64,000 bases of DNA from Neisseria bacilliformis (GTDB lineage Bacteria; Pseudomonadota; Gammaproteobacteria; Burkholderiales; Neisseriaceae), in assembly GCF_014055025.1 (NCBI RefSeq), contig NZ_CP059571.1, forward strand, positions 992,001 through 1,056,000. Direction: 5' to 3'. Position numbers and translations under genes: made by a program. How positions within the stretch are numbered: the first letter of the stretch is position 1; each line of letters begins with the position of its first letter. The notes below the pieces were generated by a model. That model had not been told where the DNA came from. It ran no database searches and saw only the letters and a program-made list of their open reading frames with translations. This document shows positions 48,701 to 56,705 of this stretch, piece after piece.

Positions 48701-49092
48701 TCTTGTTCTTTTTCAGCCGCTTGTTCGAGTGTTTGGTCGGCATGGGCGGAAAAAATCGGCAGGCTGTCGTGGTTGTCGTGTTCGGGCGGGATTTCGGGTT
48801 TGAGGCGGCGGTAGCGTTTGGGCGAGAGCTCGCGCAGCTTTTCCACCGTGCGCTCGTACACGGCACGGCTTTCGTCGGCTTCGCGCGTTTCGGCGCGGCT
48901 GCTGTTGAAGTTCGGTTTCGCGCCCCAGACGGTTTTGATGTCCTGCGACGGGCCGTTTTCAGACGACCTGCCGTGTTCGTGGCGGTTGAGATAGCGCAGG
49001 TCGCGCTGCCAGATGCGGTCGAGATACAGCCGGAACAGGCAGAGGGCGGCCAGGGCGGCCAGCAGGATGAGGCAGAGGGTGAACCAAAACAT
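45718..49092 (-). CDS. ftsK: DNA translocase FtsK
   Basis: FtsK pumps DNA at the division septum and activates dimer resolution. The 1124-residue protein has only one N-terminal membrane helix (residues 2-20) where E. coli FtsK has four. A long, low-complexity Pro/Ala/Glu linker (about residues 40-620) contains repeated KRxSVQEIIxEEFART units. The motor has Walker [15 protein letters not shown] and [11 protein letters not shown], and the C-terminal gamma winged helix ([20 protein letters not shown]) reads polarity sequences. Uptake sequences encode FSDGL, RPSENG and WPSEN in the linker, and the TAG stop overlaps another. Neisseria often has two FtsK genes; this could be either. Confidence 0.93.
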   Translation of the reverse strand: MFWFTLCLILLAALAALCLFRLYLDRIWQRDLRYLNRHEHGRSSENGPSQDIKTVWGAKPNFNSSRAETREADESRAVYERTVEKLRELSPKRYRRLKPEIPPEHDNHDSLPIFSAHADQTLEQAAEKEQETVSQTVSEDGGAAAARPDGEPAAERITEDETSRSKRQSVQEIIAEEFARTGEAEQAAADENPSAAPDPAEAAPHAPDPDAPVITPDEIGRFKRKSVQEIIEEEFARTHEGEAAEDGEGGEPETEAPPHAPAPDAPVITEAELGRFKREPAESIIEKTSPEAETRKPAPDTQIITLEELQRAQSIRQNRRPAPAPVAVDDPVFAGVRERAELRRIERDNRVFSDGLHTPPPAAPAPVPAEETAPAPTPAAPPAQVMDEGDIRSNLLRQRSRRLRPTADTLRHTPPRIIAEEEVRANLAGRGAPETRRLRRVSTVEHASFLPAAAPVSAYGGEVVKNPPEGRARAAESPLPRTVRTVSRMRRAADVPPPDATVVEPPAVPDTPPLAVDVPPPAALAFSAEMLPPWEDDRPSENGRTAFAHNENPYSGPADVFAAVSNVQETQPQEDGAAADWADAPWNEPEWPSENPEAGETENAPDPYAYEGENLPAFPVELDEEGRYPLPDTGLLLPASHNPEAEQTEEELLENSITIEEKLAEFRVKVKVLEAYAGPVITRYEIEPDVGVRGNAVMNLEKDLARSLGVASIRVVETIPGKTCMGLELPNPKRQMIRLSEIFASPAFTESQSKLTLALGQDITGNPVVTDLARAPHLLVAGTTGSGKSVGVNAMILSLLFKARPEDVRMIMIDPKMLELSIYEGIPHLLAPVVTDMRLAANALAWCVNEMEKRYRLMSHLGVRNLAGYNQKIREEAGRGRSIGNPFSLTPDNPEPLEKLPFIVVVVDEFADLMMTAGKKIEELIARITQKARAAGIHLILATQRPSVDVITGLIKANIPTRIAFQVSSKIDSRTILDQMGAENLLGQGDMLFLPPGTGYPRRVHGAFASDAEVHGVVEYLKQFGDPAYVEDILTGGVGSDDMFSNANEGRSNEGGSDPLYDEAVACVVKTGKATISSVQRHLKIGYNRAANLIEQMEADGIISAADTAGKRTVLARDNSHLDA

Positions 49093-49175
49093 GTGTCCGA
49101 CGCTCCCGTGTGTTAAGAAACGGGCGGCATTTTAACCCGTTTTGACGCGGCCGGAAAACTTCGCCGCGTTTGGTC

Positions 49176-49181
49176 TATAAT
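49176..49181 (+). promoter_or_regulatory. Probable -10 box of the 49.2 kb membrane gene and crcB
   Basis: TATAAT followed by GCGAGGCTTTG, 31 bases before the ATG. The same pattern precedes purL and holB. No strong -35 at the usual distance. Confidence 0.45.
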
Positions 49182-49211
49182 GCGAGGCTTTGCCGCAAAC
49201 GCCGAATAATT

Positions 49212-49916
49212 ATGGACTTCCGAGCCGAATGGTTTTCCCCCGCGCTGCACGGCGCATCCCTCGCCGTGCTGCTGCTTCTGCTGGCCGCCTGCGCCAAGCC
49301 CGCCTTCGCCGCGCTGCGGGCGCGGCCGCAGGCGGCGGGCGTGCTGCTGTGTTTTTTCGCCGTGTTCTGGTCGCTGGACGCGGGCGCGGACGGCGGACTC
49401 ACCGGCGGCCTGCGCTACCACCTGCTCGGCGTGTCGCTCGGCTGCCTGATGCTGGGCGCGCCATCGGTGCTGTGGCTGGCCGCGCTGTTTATGCTGCCGC
49501 ACCTTTGGCTCGCGGCGGGGCAGGGCGGTTTGGCGGCCTGGCCGCTGGACGTGCTGTTTGCCGTGCTGCCTGCGGCGGCGGTGGCCGAAACGCTGAAATA
49601 CGCCGTGCGCCGCTTCCTGCCGCCCAATCTGTTCCTCTATATCTTCATCAACGGCTTTTTCGCCGCCGCGCTGGGGATGCTGGCCACGGGCGCGGCCTCG
49701 GTCGCCCTGCTCTCGCACACGGCAACCTTCGCCGCCGCCGGTTTGTGGCACCGTGCCTTCCCCGTGTTTTTCCTCTTGGGCTGGGGCGAAGCCTTCCTCA
49801 GCGGCCTGTTCGCCGCCGTGTTCGTCGCCTTCAAGCCGCAGCTGCTCGCCTCCTTCGACGACGCGCACTATCTGCGGCACCGCAACAGCATCTGGCCGTC
49901 TGAAAGCGAATCATGA
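49212..49916 (+). CDS. Integral membrane protein, ECF/CbiM-like permease family
   Basis: This 234-residue protein is almost wholly hydrophobic, with about seven helices. It starts MDFRAEWFSPALHGASLAV. Sequence and length recall the predicted 'energy-coupling factor ABC transporter permease' (COG3235) proteins of proteobacteria, with TLKYAVRRFLPPNLFLYIFINGFF and GWGEAFLSGLFAAVFVAFKP as conserved blocks. CbiM relatives take up cobalt or nickel; no partner ATPase is nearby, so function is unclear. Its stop codon overlaps the start of crcB (ATGA), so the two are translated together. WPSES near the end comes from an uptake-like word. Confidence 0.72.
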   Translation: MDFRAEWFSPALHGASLAVLLLLLAACAKPAFAALRARPQAAGVLLCFFAVFWSLDAGADGGLTGGLRYHLLGVSLGCLMLGAPSVLWLAALFMLPHLWLAAGQGGLAAWPLDVLFAVLPAAAVAETLKYAVRRFLPPNLFLYIFINGFFAAALGMLATGAASVALLSHTATFAAAGLWHRAFPVFFLLGWGEAFLSGLFAAVFVAFKPQLLASFDDAHYLRHRNSIWPSESES

Positions 49917-50302
49917 ACGCGCCGCTGCCTGCTTTTCTGTCTGTGGCCTGCGGCGCGGTGTTGGGCGCGTCCGCCCGCTGGCTGCTGGGCGTGTGGCTCG
50001 CTTCCTTTATCCGGCCCGTTCCTTTTTCCACGCTGCTGGCCAACTGGATCGGTGCGCTGCTCATCGGCTTGGCGGCGGGTGTGTCCGAGCTGTTCCCCGG
50101 CCTGCCGCCGTATTGGAGGCTGTGGTTTGTAACCGGCCTGCTCGGCAGCCTCACCACTTTTTCCGGCTTTTCGCTGGAAACCGTCGCCATGCTGCAACAG
50201 CAACGCTATGCCGCCGCCGCGCTCAATGCCGCGCTGCACCTGGCCGGTTCGCTGTGCCTGACTACGTTCGGGCTGTGGCTGGCGCGGCTGCCGGCGCGGT
50301 AA
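49913..50302 (+). CDS. crcB: Fluoride efflux channel CrcB/Fluc
   Basis: CrcB forms dual-topology dimeric channels that export fluoride. The 129-residue protein has four helices and the family motifs GAVLGASARW, NWIGALLIGLAAG and GLLGSLTTFSGFSLE (the TTFS segment lines the pore). Its start codon overlaps the preceding stop (ATGA). No fluoride riboswitch is evident in the leader upstream of the pair. Confidence 0.92.
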   Translation: MNAPLPAFLSVACGAVLGASARWLLGVWLASFIRPVPFSTLLANWIGALLIGLAAGVSELFPGLPPYWRLWFVTGLLGSLTTFSGFSLETVAMLQQQRYAAAALNAALHLAGSLCLTTFGLWLARLPAR

Positions 50303-50492
50303 AGCCCGCCGCGCATGGCGTTTCCCGTCCGCCGTTTTTCAGACGGCCTTTCGCCAAACAAAAAGGCCGTCTGAAAAACATCCGCGCCCCGTCTTTACAC
50401 TCTACCCCCTTGCAACACTAACCGTTTCCATTTATATTCGGTAACATAATTTAATCCTATTTGACAGAACGAATTTCAGCACAGGAACCGCC

Positions 50493-50699
50493 ATGTTTGT
50501 CTGCATCTGCAATGCGATTACCGACCATCAAATCAAAGAAACCGTTGCCGCCGGCGCATCCACGTTGGCGGATTTGCAGTCGCAGCTGGGCGTGGCCACC
50601 TGCTGCGGCTGCTGCACCGATCTGGCCTCGTCCTTCCTCAGCGCGGCGGGCGGCCAGCAGGGCAACACCGCCGCGCAGGGCATCCGCGTCAGCGGCTGA
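50493..50699 (+). CDS. bfd: Bacterioferritin-associated ferredoxin
   Basis: Bfd is a small 2Fe-2S protein that reduces ferric iron stored in bacterioferritin and releases it. The 68-residue protein has the BFD-type cluster ligands CxC (CICNAI, residues 4-6) and CxxC (CCGCCTD, near 37-41). The last 20 residues are a variable Gly/Ala tail. It starts 25 bases after TTTGACAG, in an AT-rich leader (50400-50470) that may hold its promoter; bfd genes are often iron-regulated, but I could not identify a convincing Fur box. No bacterioferritin gene lies nearby. Confidence 0.92.
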   Translation: MFVCICNAITDHQIKETVAAGASTLADLQSQLGVATCCGCCTDLASSFLSAAGGQQGNTAAQGIRVSG

Positions 50700-50713
50700 T
50701 GTCGGACAATACA

Positions 50714-50756
50714 GAGGCCGTCTGAAAACCGCAAAACGGGGCTTTCAGACGGCCTC
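50714..50756 (+). terminator. DUS-paired terminator after bfd
   Basis: GAGGCCGTCTGAAAAC and CTTTCAGACGGCCTC arms, 15 bases past the bfd stop codon. Confidence 0.75.
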
Positions 50757-50784
50757 ACTTTGTTTTCCCGCCGCGCAAAGCCGT

Positions 50785-50790
50785 TATAAT
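50785..50790 (+). promoter_or_regulatory. Probable -10 box of holB
   Basis: TATAAT then GCGCCCCTTTT, 33 bases before the holB ATG. The discriminator pattern matches purL and several other genes in the window. Confidence 0.45.
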
Positions 50791-50822
50791 GCGCCCCTTT
50801 TCCCTGTTTCCCCGCCCGCTCC

Positions 50823-51800
50823 ATGATTTATCCCTGGCACGAATACGAATGGCGGCAGATTGCCGCGCAGCGGCAGCGTCTGCCGCACGCCATGCTGTTT
50901 GCCGGCAAACGCGGCACCGGCAAAACCGCCTTCGCCCGCCATCTGGCGCAGTCGCTGCTGTGCGAAAACGCCGCCGCCGACGGCGAACCCTGCGGCGTCT
51001 GCCCCTCGTGCCACCTGTTTGCGCAAAACAGCCACCCCGACTTCTACGAACTCGCTCCCGAAACCCCCGAAGGCGAAACCGCCGCCCGCAGGCTGCCACA
51101 AATCAAAATCGACGCCGTGCGCGAGCTGATCGAACACATCCGCCTCACCGCCGTGCGCGGCGGGCGTCGCGTCGCGCTGGTGCATCCGGCCGAAGCCATG
51201 AACGCGCAGGCGGCCAACGGCCTGTTGAAAATCCTCGAAGAGCCGCCGACCGATGTGGTTTTCCTGCTGGTGTCGCACGAGCGCGACCGCCTGCTGCCCA
51301 CCGTCAAAAGCCGCTGCCGCCAAACCGTGCTGCCCGCCCCCGGCCGCGCCGCCGCGCTGGACTACGTCCGCCGGTACCACCCGCAGCACGCCGAAGAGCT
51401 GCTCGCCTTCCACAGCGGCGCGCCGCTGTTTGAAGAAGAGGCCGCCCAAACCGCCCTGCGCGGCGAGTTGTTGCAGTTTTTCGCCGCCCCGCGCCTCATC
51501 GCCGCCCTCGACTACGCCGCCGCCTTCGACAAACACAAGCTGCCGCTGGCCGTGTTCCTCGACTGGATGCACAAATGGCTGCTCGACGTCGGCCTCGCGC
51601 AGCGGCAGATGTCGCCCCTTTATTACCCCGCCTTCGCCGCCCAGTCGGCCGCCGTCGCACACCGCACCGCCCCCGCCGCCCTGTTCGCCCTCAATACCCG
51701 CCTCAACGCCCTTGTCCCTTACGGCCGCCACACATTGAGTGTTAGAATGCAGGCCGAATCCCTACTCACCGAATATCTGCGCTTTTGGCAGAACAAATAG
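50823..51800 (+). CDS. holB: DNA polymerase III subunit delta'
   Basis: HolB is part of the clamp loader that places the beta clamp on primed DNA. The 325-residue protein has a degenerate AAA+ P-loop region GKRGTGKTAFARHLAQ near residue 27, the four-cysteine zinc module (CENAAADGEPCGVCPSCH, near 44-61), and sensor 1 FLLVSHERDRLLPTVKSRCR. It is the first gene of holB-pilZ-tatD, an order conserved in many proteobacteria including Pseudomonas. Confidence 0.95.
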   Translation: MIYPWHEYEWRQIAAQRQRLPHAMLFAGKRGTGKTAFARHLAQSLLCENAAADGEPCGVCPSCHLFAQNSHPDFYELAPETPEGETAARRLPQIKIDAVRELIEHIRLTAVRGGRRVALVHPAEAMNAQAANGLLKILEEPPTDVVFLLVSHERDRLLPTVKSRCRQTVLPAPGRAAALDYVRRYHPQHAEELLAFHSGAPLFEEEAAQTALRGELLQFFAAPRLIAALDYAAAFDKHKLPLAVFLDWMHKWLLDVGLAQRQMSPLYYPAFAAQSAAVAHRTAPAALFALNTRLNALVPYGRHTLSVRMQAESLLTEYLRFWQNK

Positions 51801-51820
51801 CAAACACAGGAAAACCGAAA

Positions 51821-52210
51821 ATGGCACAATCCAATTCAGACTTCGATTTCAGCCGCCAGACCAACATCCCCATCCCGGGCAAAATGCTCAACCTGCACAT
51901 CCCCGACCTGCAATCGCTCTACAACTGCTACATCCCCTTCTTCGAGCACGGCGGCCTGTTCGTTACCACCGAAGACAAATTCTCCCTCGGCGACGAAGTG
52001 CTGCTCGCCCTCTCGCTGGGCAACAGCCAGGACAAAAAATTCCTGCGCACCAACGTCGGCTGGGTCAACTTCGCCCGCTCCACTCCCGTGCGCCCGCGCG
52101 GCATCGGCGTGGCCTTCGGCAAAGACGAAATCTGCATTTCCGTCAAAAACCTGATTGAAAAACAGCTCGGCACCTCCCTCAAAAGCGACCGCCCCACCTT
52201 CACCATGTAA
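51821..52210 (+). CDS. pilZ: Type IV pilus assembly protein PilZ
   Basis: PilZ of this subgroup is needed for type IV pilus biogenesis and binds PilB and FimX-type partners, not c-di-GMP. The 129-residue protein starts MAQSNSDFDFSRQTNIPIPG at 51821, 20 bases after holB. It contains GGLFVTTEDKFSLGDEVLL and TNVGWVNFARSTPVRPRGIGVAF, typical of single-domain PilZ. The RxxxR and D/NxSxxG c-di-GMP motifs are missing, as expected for this group. Location after holB is the same as in Pseudomonas. Confidence 0.9.
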   Translation: MAQSNSDFDFSRQTNIPIPGKMLNLHIPDLQSLYNCYIPFFEHGGLFVTTEDKFSLGDEVLLALSLGNSQDKKFLRTNVGWVNFARSTPVRPRGIGVAFGKDEICISVKNLIEKQLGTSLKSDRPTFTM

Positions 52211-52216
52211 ATCCGG

Positions 52217-52265
52217 CAAGAGGCCGTCTGAAAAAGCCCGACCGTTTTTTCAGACGGCCTCTTGC
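52217..52265 (+). terminator. Extended DUS hairpin between pilZ and tatD
   Basis: The inverted uptake sequences are extended by GCAAG and CTTGC, giving a stem of about 20 bp 7 bases past the pilZ stop. It lies directly before the tatD start, so it may separate tatD from the holB-pilZ transcript or leave read-through. Confidence 0.7.
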
Positions 52266-52277
52266 CCATGTCAGACC

Positions 52278-53054
52278 ATGCAGCTCATCGACTCCCACTG
52301 CCACCTCAACTTTGAAGACCTCGCCGCACGCCTGCCCGAAGTGCTGGCCAACATGGCCGCAAACCAAGTCGCCCTCGCCCTGGCCGTCAGCGTCAGCCGC
52401 GACAGTTTCGAGCAAGTGCACGCCATCGCCGAGGCGCACCCCAACATCTACGCCAGCGTCGGCATCCACCCCGACGACCCCGAAGCCGAAGAATTCACCC
52501 TGAACGAACTCACCGAACGCGCCGCCCTGCCCAAAGTGGCCGCCATTGGCGAAACCGGCCTCGACTACCACTGGTGCAAGGGCGAGCTTGCCTGGCAGCA
52601 CCGCCGCTTCATCACCCACATCGAAGCCGCCAACCAAAGCGGCCTGCCGCTCATCGTCCACACCCGCGAAGCCGCCGACGACACCATGCGCCTGCTGCGC
52701 GAACACCGCGCCCACGCCGGCGTCATCCACTGCTTCACCGAAGACACCCGCGTCGCCCGCCTCGCCCTCGATTTGGGCTTCTACATCTCCTTCTCCGGCA
52801 TCGTAACCTTCAAGAACGCCGCGCAGATACAGGAAGCCGCCCGCTATGTTCCCCTCGATCGGATGCTGGTGGAAACCGACGCCCCCTTCCTCGCCCCCGT
52901 GCCCAAACGCGGCAAAACCAACGAACCGGCCTACGTGCGCCACACCGCCGAATTCCTCGCCACCCTGCGCGGCGACACCCTCGAAAACATCGCCGCCGCC
53001 ACCACCGCAAACTTCTTGCGCCTGTTTGCCAAAATCCCGCAAGAGGCCGTCTGA
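52278..53054 (+). CDS. tatD: TatD family metal-dependent deoxyribonuclease
   Basis: TatD proteins are two-metal hydrolases with DNase activity. The 258-residue protein starts MQLIDSHCHLNF (metal ligands HxH near residue 7-9), followed by GETGLDYHW, HTREA, IHCFTE and ETDAPFL, which give the remaining ligands of the amidohydrolase-like barrel. It is closest to the YcfH/YjjV branch. The last codons (QEAV) and stop codon are supplied by an uptake sequence. It closes the holB-pilZ-tatD cluster. Confidence 0.93.
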   Translation: MQLIDSHCHLNFEDLAARLPEVLANMAANQVALALAVSVSRDSFEQVHAIAEAHPNIYASVGIHPDDPEAEEFTLNELTERAALPKVAAIGETGLDYHWCKGELAWQHRRFITHIEAANQSGLPLIVHTREAADDTMRLLREHRAHAGVIHCFTEDTRVARLALDLGFYISFSGIVTFKNAAQIQEAARYVPLDRMLVETDAPFLAPVPKRGKTNEPAYVRHTAEFLATLRGDTLENIAAATTANFLRLFAKIPQEAV

Positions 53055-53075
53055 AAACGCGGCTTCAACTTGCGT

Positions 53076-53102
53076 AGGGCGTGTTGCTTGTCAACACGCC
53101 CT
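53076..53102. repeat. Hairpin-only short repeat upstream of hisH
   Basis: Arms AGGGCGTGTTG and CAACACGCCCT flank a 5-base loop. It is a variant of the hairpins at 8840-8866 and 61246-61272 and lies 12 bases before the hisH ribosome binding site (GAAGGAG), so it could form in the hisH leader. Confidence 0.65.
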
Positions 53103-53126
53103 AAATACCACCCGAAGGAGAAAACC

Positions 53127-53771
53127 ATGAAAACCGCCATCGTCGATTACGGCATGGGCAACCTGCACTCCGTGCTCGGCTCGGTGCGCGAAGCCGCCCG
53201 CCTCGCCGGCAGCCGCACCCAAATCGTGCTGACCGACAAACCCGAAGAAGTGGCCTCCGCCGACCGCATCGTCTTCCCCGGCCAGGGCGCGATGCCCGAC
53301 TGCATGGCCGCGCTGAACCGCAGCGGGCTGGGCGAAGCCGTGGCCGACGGCCTGAAAAACAAACCCTTCTTCGGCATCTGCGTCGGCGCGCAGCTCCTGT
53401 TCGATTACAGCGAAGAAGGCGGCACCACCGGACTGGGCTGGTTTGCCGGCGATGTCATACGCTTTTCAGACGGCCTCACCGACGCGCACGGAGGCCGTCT
53501 GAAAGTGCCGCACATGGGCTGGAACAGCGTGCGCCAAACCCGCCCCCACCCGCTGTTCCGCGACATCCCGCAAAACACCCGCTTCTATTTCGTCCACAGC
53601 TACCGTTTCGCGCCGCAGGACGAAACCATCGTGCTGGCCGAGAGCGACTACCCCGCCCCCTTCCCCTGCATCGTCGGCCGCGACAACGTGTTTGCCACCC
53701 AGTTCCACACCGAAAAAAGCCACGACGCCGGCCTCATCCTGCTGCGCAACTTTTTGACGTGGCAGGTATAA
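53127..53771 (+). CDS. hisH: Imidazole glycerol phosphate synthase, glutamine amidotransferase subunit
   Basis: HisH makes ammonia from glutamine and channels it to HisF in histidine synthesis. The 214-residue protein starts MKTAIVDYGMGNLHSVLGSV with the family N terminus. The nucleophile Cys is in GICVGAQLLF near residue 85 and the His-Glu pair in QFHTEKS near 192-194. An inverted pair of uptake sequences inside the gene (53467-53506) encodes FSDGLTDAHGGRLK, an insertion-like loop. The start has a GAAGGAG site 7 bases upstream. Confidence 0.96.
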   Translation: MKTAIVDYGMGNLHSVLGSVREAARLAGSRTQIVLTDKPEEVASADRIVFPGQGAMPDCMAALNRSGLGEAVADGLKNKPFFGICVGAQLLFDYSEEGGTTGLGWFAGDVIRFSDGLTDAHGGRLKVPHMGWNSVRQTRPHPLFRDIPQNTRFYFVHSYRFAPQDETIVLAESDYPAPFPCIVGRDNVFATQFHTEKSHDAGLILLRNFLTWQV

Positions 53772-54505
53772 CAATTTGTTTGTATTAAAATAAAAAAACG
53801 CCAACCGGCTTGCCGCTTTTCAGAAACGTCATTCCCGCGTAGGCGGGGACGGCCTCCGTCTCTAAGGTAGGGTGTGCCGCTCCAAGGCGGCGCACGCGTT
53901 CCCCGCCGCATCACCAATTCCGCCGCCCGCGTCTCCGAAAAACCGCATACGTGGCTGCGCCACACACCCTACGGAAGGTCGACCGATCTCCGCCGCACCA
54001 TAAAAAAGGCCGTCTGAAAACGCAATACAGGTTTCAGACGGCCTCTGTATATGTAGGTAGGGTGTGCTGCCCCAAGGCGGCGCACGTGTCCTGCGCCGCA
54101 TCACCAATCCCGCCACCCCGCGCTCCCGAAAAACCGCGTGCGTGGCTGCGTCATACACCCTGCCTGCCGTGCAAATATCAGAGCGGATATTTTCATGTTG
54201 TCCCGCCATATTCCTGACCTGACATTTTCCGATGTTCTCTAAACCTTAAAAGTTGAATACCGCCCGTTTTCCTTTACACACGGCCCGTCAAAAAATACTT
54301 GCAAATTAATTGTGAGTAATCTCTAATTTGTGTAAAATGCGCTTTACATGCCGCTGTGCATGTATTCAAAAGCCATAACGGCGGCTTTTACCGCCCGAAA
54401 AGGCCGTCTGAAAACGCCGTCGCAAAGCGTGCAAACCGTTGTTCGGAAACGTTATCCCCGCGCAGGCGGGGCGGCCTCAATGTCCCGATAGCCAAGGATA
54501 AAACC
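53772..54505. other. Long repeat and promoter region hisH/hisA
   Basis: No gene lies in these 734 bases. They hold a dRS3-like half site (53829-53848), two complete GTAGGGTGTG palindromes (53867-53972 and 54057-54162), DUS pairs between them, an AT-rich stretch (54180-54350) with a promoter at 54310-54338, a DUS near 54402 and another dRS3-like site near 54453-54470. hisH and hisA are therefore probably separate transcription units. Confidence 0.65.
54310..54338 (+). promoter_or_regulatory. Promoter upstream of hisA
   Basis: TTGTGA (-35), 17 bases, TAAAAT (-10), followed by GCGCTTTAC. It lies in an AT-rich patch about 170 bases before the hisA ATG, leaving a long leader that contains an uptake sequence and a dRS3-like site. 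No leader peptide rich in histidine codons is seen. Confidence 0.6.
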
Positions 54506-55249
54506 ATGCTGCTGATTCCCGCCATCGACCTCAAAGACGGCAAATGCGTGCGCCTGCGCCAGGGCGTGATGGACGATGCCACCGTCTTTTCCGACCGGCC
54601 CGCCGAAACCGCGCGCCACTGGCTCGAACAGGGCGCGCGCCGCCTGCATCTGGTGGATTTGAACGGCGCGTTTGCCGGCGAGCCGAAAAACTTTCCCGCC
54701 ATCAAAGAGATACTCGCGGCCGTCGCGCAACACATCCCCGTGCAGCTCGGCGGCGGCATCCGCAACCTCGCCACCATCGAAAAATACCTCGCGCTGGGGC
54801 TGAACGACGTCATCATCGGCACCGCCGCCGTGGACAACCCCGATTTCGTGCGCGAAGCCTGCCGCGAGTTTCCCGGCCGCATCATTGTCGGCCTCGACGC
54901 CAAAGACGGCATGGTGGCCGTGGACGGCTGGGCGAAAATCACGCCGCACCGCGCCGCCGATCTGGGGCGGCGTTTCGCCGGCGACGGCGTGAACGGCATC
55001 ATCTACACCGACATCGGCCGCGACGGCATGATGAAGGGCATCAACACCGAGGCCACCGTCCGGCTGGCGCAGGAAACCGGCCTGCCCGTTACCGCCTCGG
55101 GCGGCCTCACCAACCTCGACGACGTGCGCGCCCTCGCCGCCGCCGAACCCCACGGCGTAAGCGGCGCAATCACCGGCCGCGCCATCTACGAGGGCAGTAT
55201 TGATTTTGCCGAGGCGCAGCGGCTGGCCGACAGCCTCACGCAGCGGTAA
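54506..55249 (+). CDS. hisA: Phosphoribosylformimino-5-aminoimidazole carboxamide ribotide isomerase
   Basis: HisA isomerises ProFAR to PRFAR in histidine synthesis. The 247-residue TIM barrel starts [20 protein letters not shown], with catalytic Asp8 in AIDLKDG, and has [25 protein letters not shown] and a second Asp in [12 protein letters not shown]. These phosphate-binding half-barrel repeats mirror HisF. The start at 54506 follows an AAGGAT site. It is 48 bases from a small membrane protein gene that separates it from hisF. Confidence 0.97.
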   Translation: MLLIPAIDLKDGKCVRLRQGVMDDATVFSDRPAETARHWLEQGARRLHLVDLNGAFAGEPKNFPAIKEILAAVAQHIPVQLGGGIRNLATIEKYLALGLNDVIIGTAAVDNPDFVREACREFPGRIIVGLDAKDGMVAVDGWAKITPHRAADLGRRFAGDGVNGIIYTDIGRDGMMKGINTEATVRLAQETGLPVTASGGLTNLDDVRALAAAEPHGVSGAITGRAIYEGSIDFAEAQRLADSLTQR

Positions 55250-55297
55250 CACACGGATTTTTACGGGTAAAACACAACGATTTAAGGAAATAGAAAA

Positions 55298-55621
55298 ATG
55301 TTGGAAGCATTCGTTTTGGGCTTTTGGATCATCTGGTCGGCCAACCGCGACATCTACGCCCTCTCGGAAAGCCTCGGCTTCATGGTGATCGTCGTCATCA
55401 TACGCGGCTTCATGACCATGAGCCTGCCGCCGATGGACGGCATCTGGATGGCCGGCATCGCCGTGCAGTGGCTCTACACCGCGCTGGTGCTCACCGCCGT
55501 CAACCGCTTATCCAGCAGCTTCGCCGCCACGCTGGCCATCGCCGCCCTCGGCTCGATGGGCTTTTACTGGCTCGGCCAGCCGGAAAACACCAAAGCCGTC
55601 CTCTCCCCGTTTATCGGCTGA
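55298..55621 (+). CDS. Small membrane protein between hisA and hisF
   Basis: I do not recognise this 107-residue protein. It has about four hydrophobic segments ([44 protein letters not shown] and [17 protein letters not shown]) and few charged residues. It has a good AAGGAAATAG ribosome site and tight spacing to both neighbours (48 bases after hisA, 40 before hisF), so it is transcribed with them. No role in histidine synthesis is known for such a protein. Codon use matches the neighbours. Confidence 0.75.
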   Translation: MLEAFVLGFWIIWSANRDIYALSESLGFMVIVVIIRGFMTMSLPPMDGIWMAGIAVQWLYTALVLTAVNRLSSSFAATLAIAALGSMGFYWLGQPENTKAVLSPFIG

Positions 55622-55661
55622 CCCGCCGCCCGCTTGCGGCGGTTTCTTACGGAAACGCAAC

Positions 55662-56429
55662 ATGGCACTGGCAAAACGCATCATCCCCTGTTTGGACGTG
55701 AAAGACGGCCGCGTGGTCAAAGGCGTGAACTTCCTCGGCCTGCGCGACGCGGGCGACCCCGTCGCCGTGGCCAAACGCTACAACGACGAGGGCGCGGACG
55801 AAATCACCTTCCTCGACATCACCGCCTCCTCCGACAACCGCGACACCATCCTGCACGTCATCGAGGAAGTGGCCGAACACGTCTTCATCCCCCTCACCGT
55901 CGGCGGCGGCGTGCGCAGCGTGGCCGACATCCGCCGCCTGCTCAACGCCGGCGCGGACAAAGTCAGCATCAACACCGCCGCCGTAACCAAGCCCGAACTC
56001 GTCTCCGAAGCCGCCGCCTTTTTCGGCGCGCAGGCCATCGTCGCTGCCGTTGACGCCAAAGCCGTCAATCCCGACAACAGCCGCTGGGAAATCTTCACCC
56101 ACGGCGGCCGCAAGCCCACCGGCCTCGATGCCGTAGAATGGGCGCGGGAAATGCAGCGGCGCGGCGCGGGCGAAATCCTGCTCACCAGCATGGACAGGGA
56201 CGGCACGCGCCAGGGCTTCAACCTGCCGCTCACCCGCGCCGTCAGCGAAGCCGTCGGCATCCCCGTCATCGCCTCCGGCGGCGTCGGCAGCGTGCAGCAC
56301 CTGATCGACGGCATCCAAGAAGGCAAGGCCGACGCCGTGCTGGCCGCCAGCATCTTCCATTTCGGCGAAATCTCCATCCGCCGGGCCAAAGAGGCCATGC
56401 GCGAAGCAGGCATCGAAGTGCGGCTGTAA
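55662..56429 (+). CDS. hisF: Imidazole glycerol phosphate synthase, cyclase subunit
   Basis: HisF joins ammonia from HisH with PRFAR to form imidazole glycerol phosphate and AICAR. The 255-residue TIM barrel starts [21 protein letters not shown] with catalytic Asp11 in CLDVKDG, and has [21 protein letters not shown], and the second Asp in [18 protein letters not shown] near residue 205 completes the phosphate sites. hisI and hisE do not follow; the next gene is creA. Confidence 0.98.
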   Translation: MALAKRIIPCLDVKDGRVVKGVNFLGLRDAGDPVAVAKRYNDEGADEITFLDITASSDNRDTILHVIEEVAEHVFIPLTVGGGVRSVADIRRLLNAGADKVSINTAAVTKPELVSEAAAFFGAQAIVAAVDAKAVNPDNSRWEIFTHGGRKPTGLDAVEWAREMQRRGAGEILLTSMDRDGTRQGFNLPLTRAVSEAVGIPVIASGGVGSVQHLIDGIQEGKADAVLAASIFHFGEISIRRAKEAMREAGIEVRL

Positions 56430-56434
56430 ACCCG

Positions 56435-56476
56435 TTTTTCAGACGGCCTCAAAGCCTGTTGAGGCCGTCTGAAAAA
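56435..56476 (+). terminator. DUS-paired terminator after hisF, with a near-identical copy at 56582-56623
   Basis: TTTTTCAGACGGCCTC and GAGGCCGTCTGAAAAA enclose AAAGCCTGTT. Almost the same hairpin (loop AAAGCCTATT, preceded by CCCG in both) is repeated at about 56582-56623, with some 105 bases including a GTGCCGCC repeat fragment in between. Confidence 0.75.
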
Positions 56477-56705
56477 TTTTGCGGCCTGCATCATGTCGGG
56501 TGTGCCGCCCCGCGACGCACTTGGCGGATAAGCGGCGGCATACGGAACGCCGCAAAGCCTTTCCCCAAAATGTTCCAACCCGTTTTTCAGACGGCCTCAA
56601 AGCCTATTGAGGCCGTCTGAAAACGTCTTGCCAACCGCCGCCGTTTGGAAAGCCGCCCACGCTGTGGCAGAATGCCGCCTCTTTCACACACCGCACGGAA
56701 ACCCC

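Noticed and set aside
49140-49211. TTGACG at 49142 as -35 for the TATAAT at 49176
   Set aside because: The spacing is 28 bases, too long for a sigma70 promoter.
50400-50492. Fur box upstream of bfd
   Set aside because: The leader is AT-rich, but no stretch gives a convincing 19 bp inverted GATAATGATAATC-like match.
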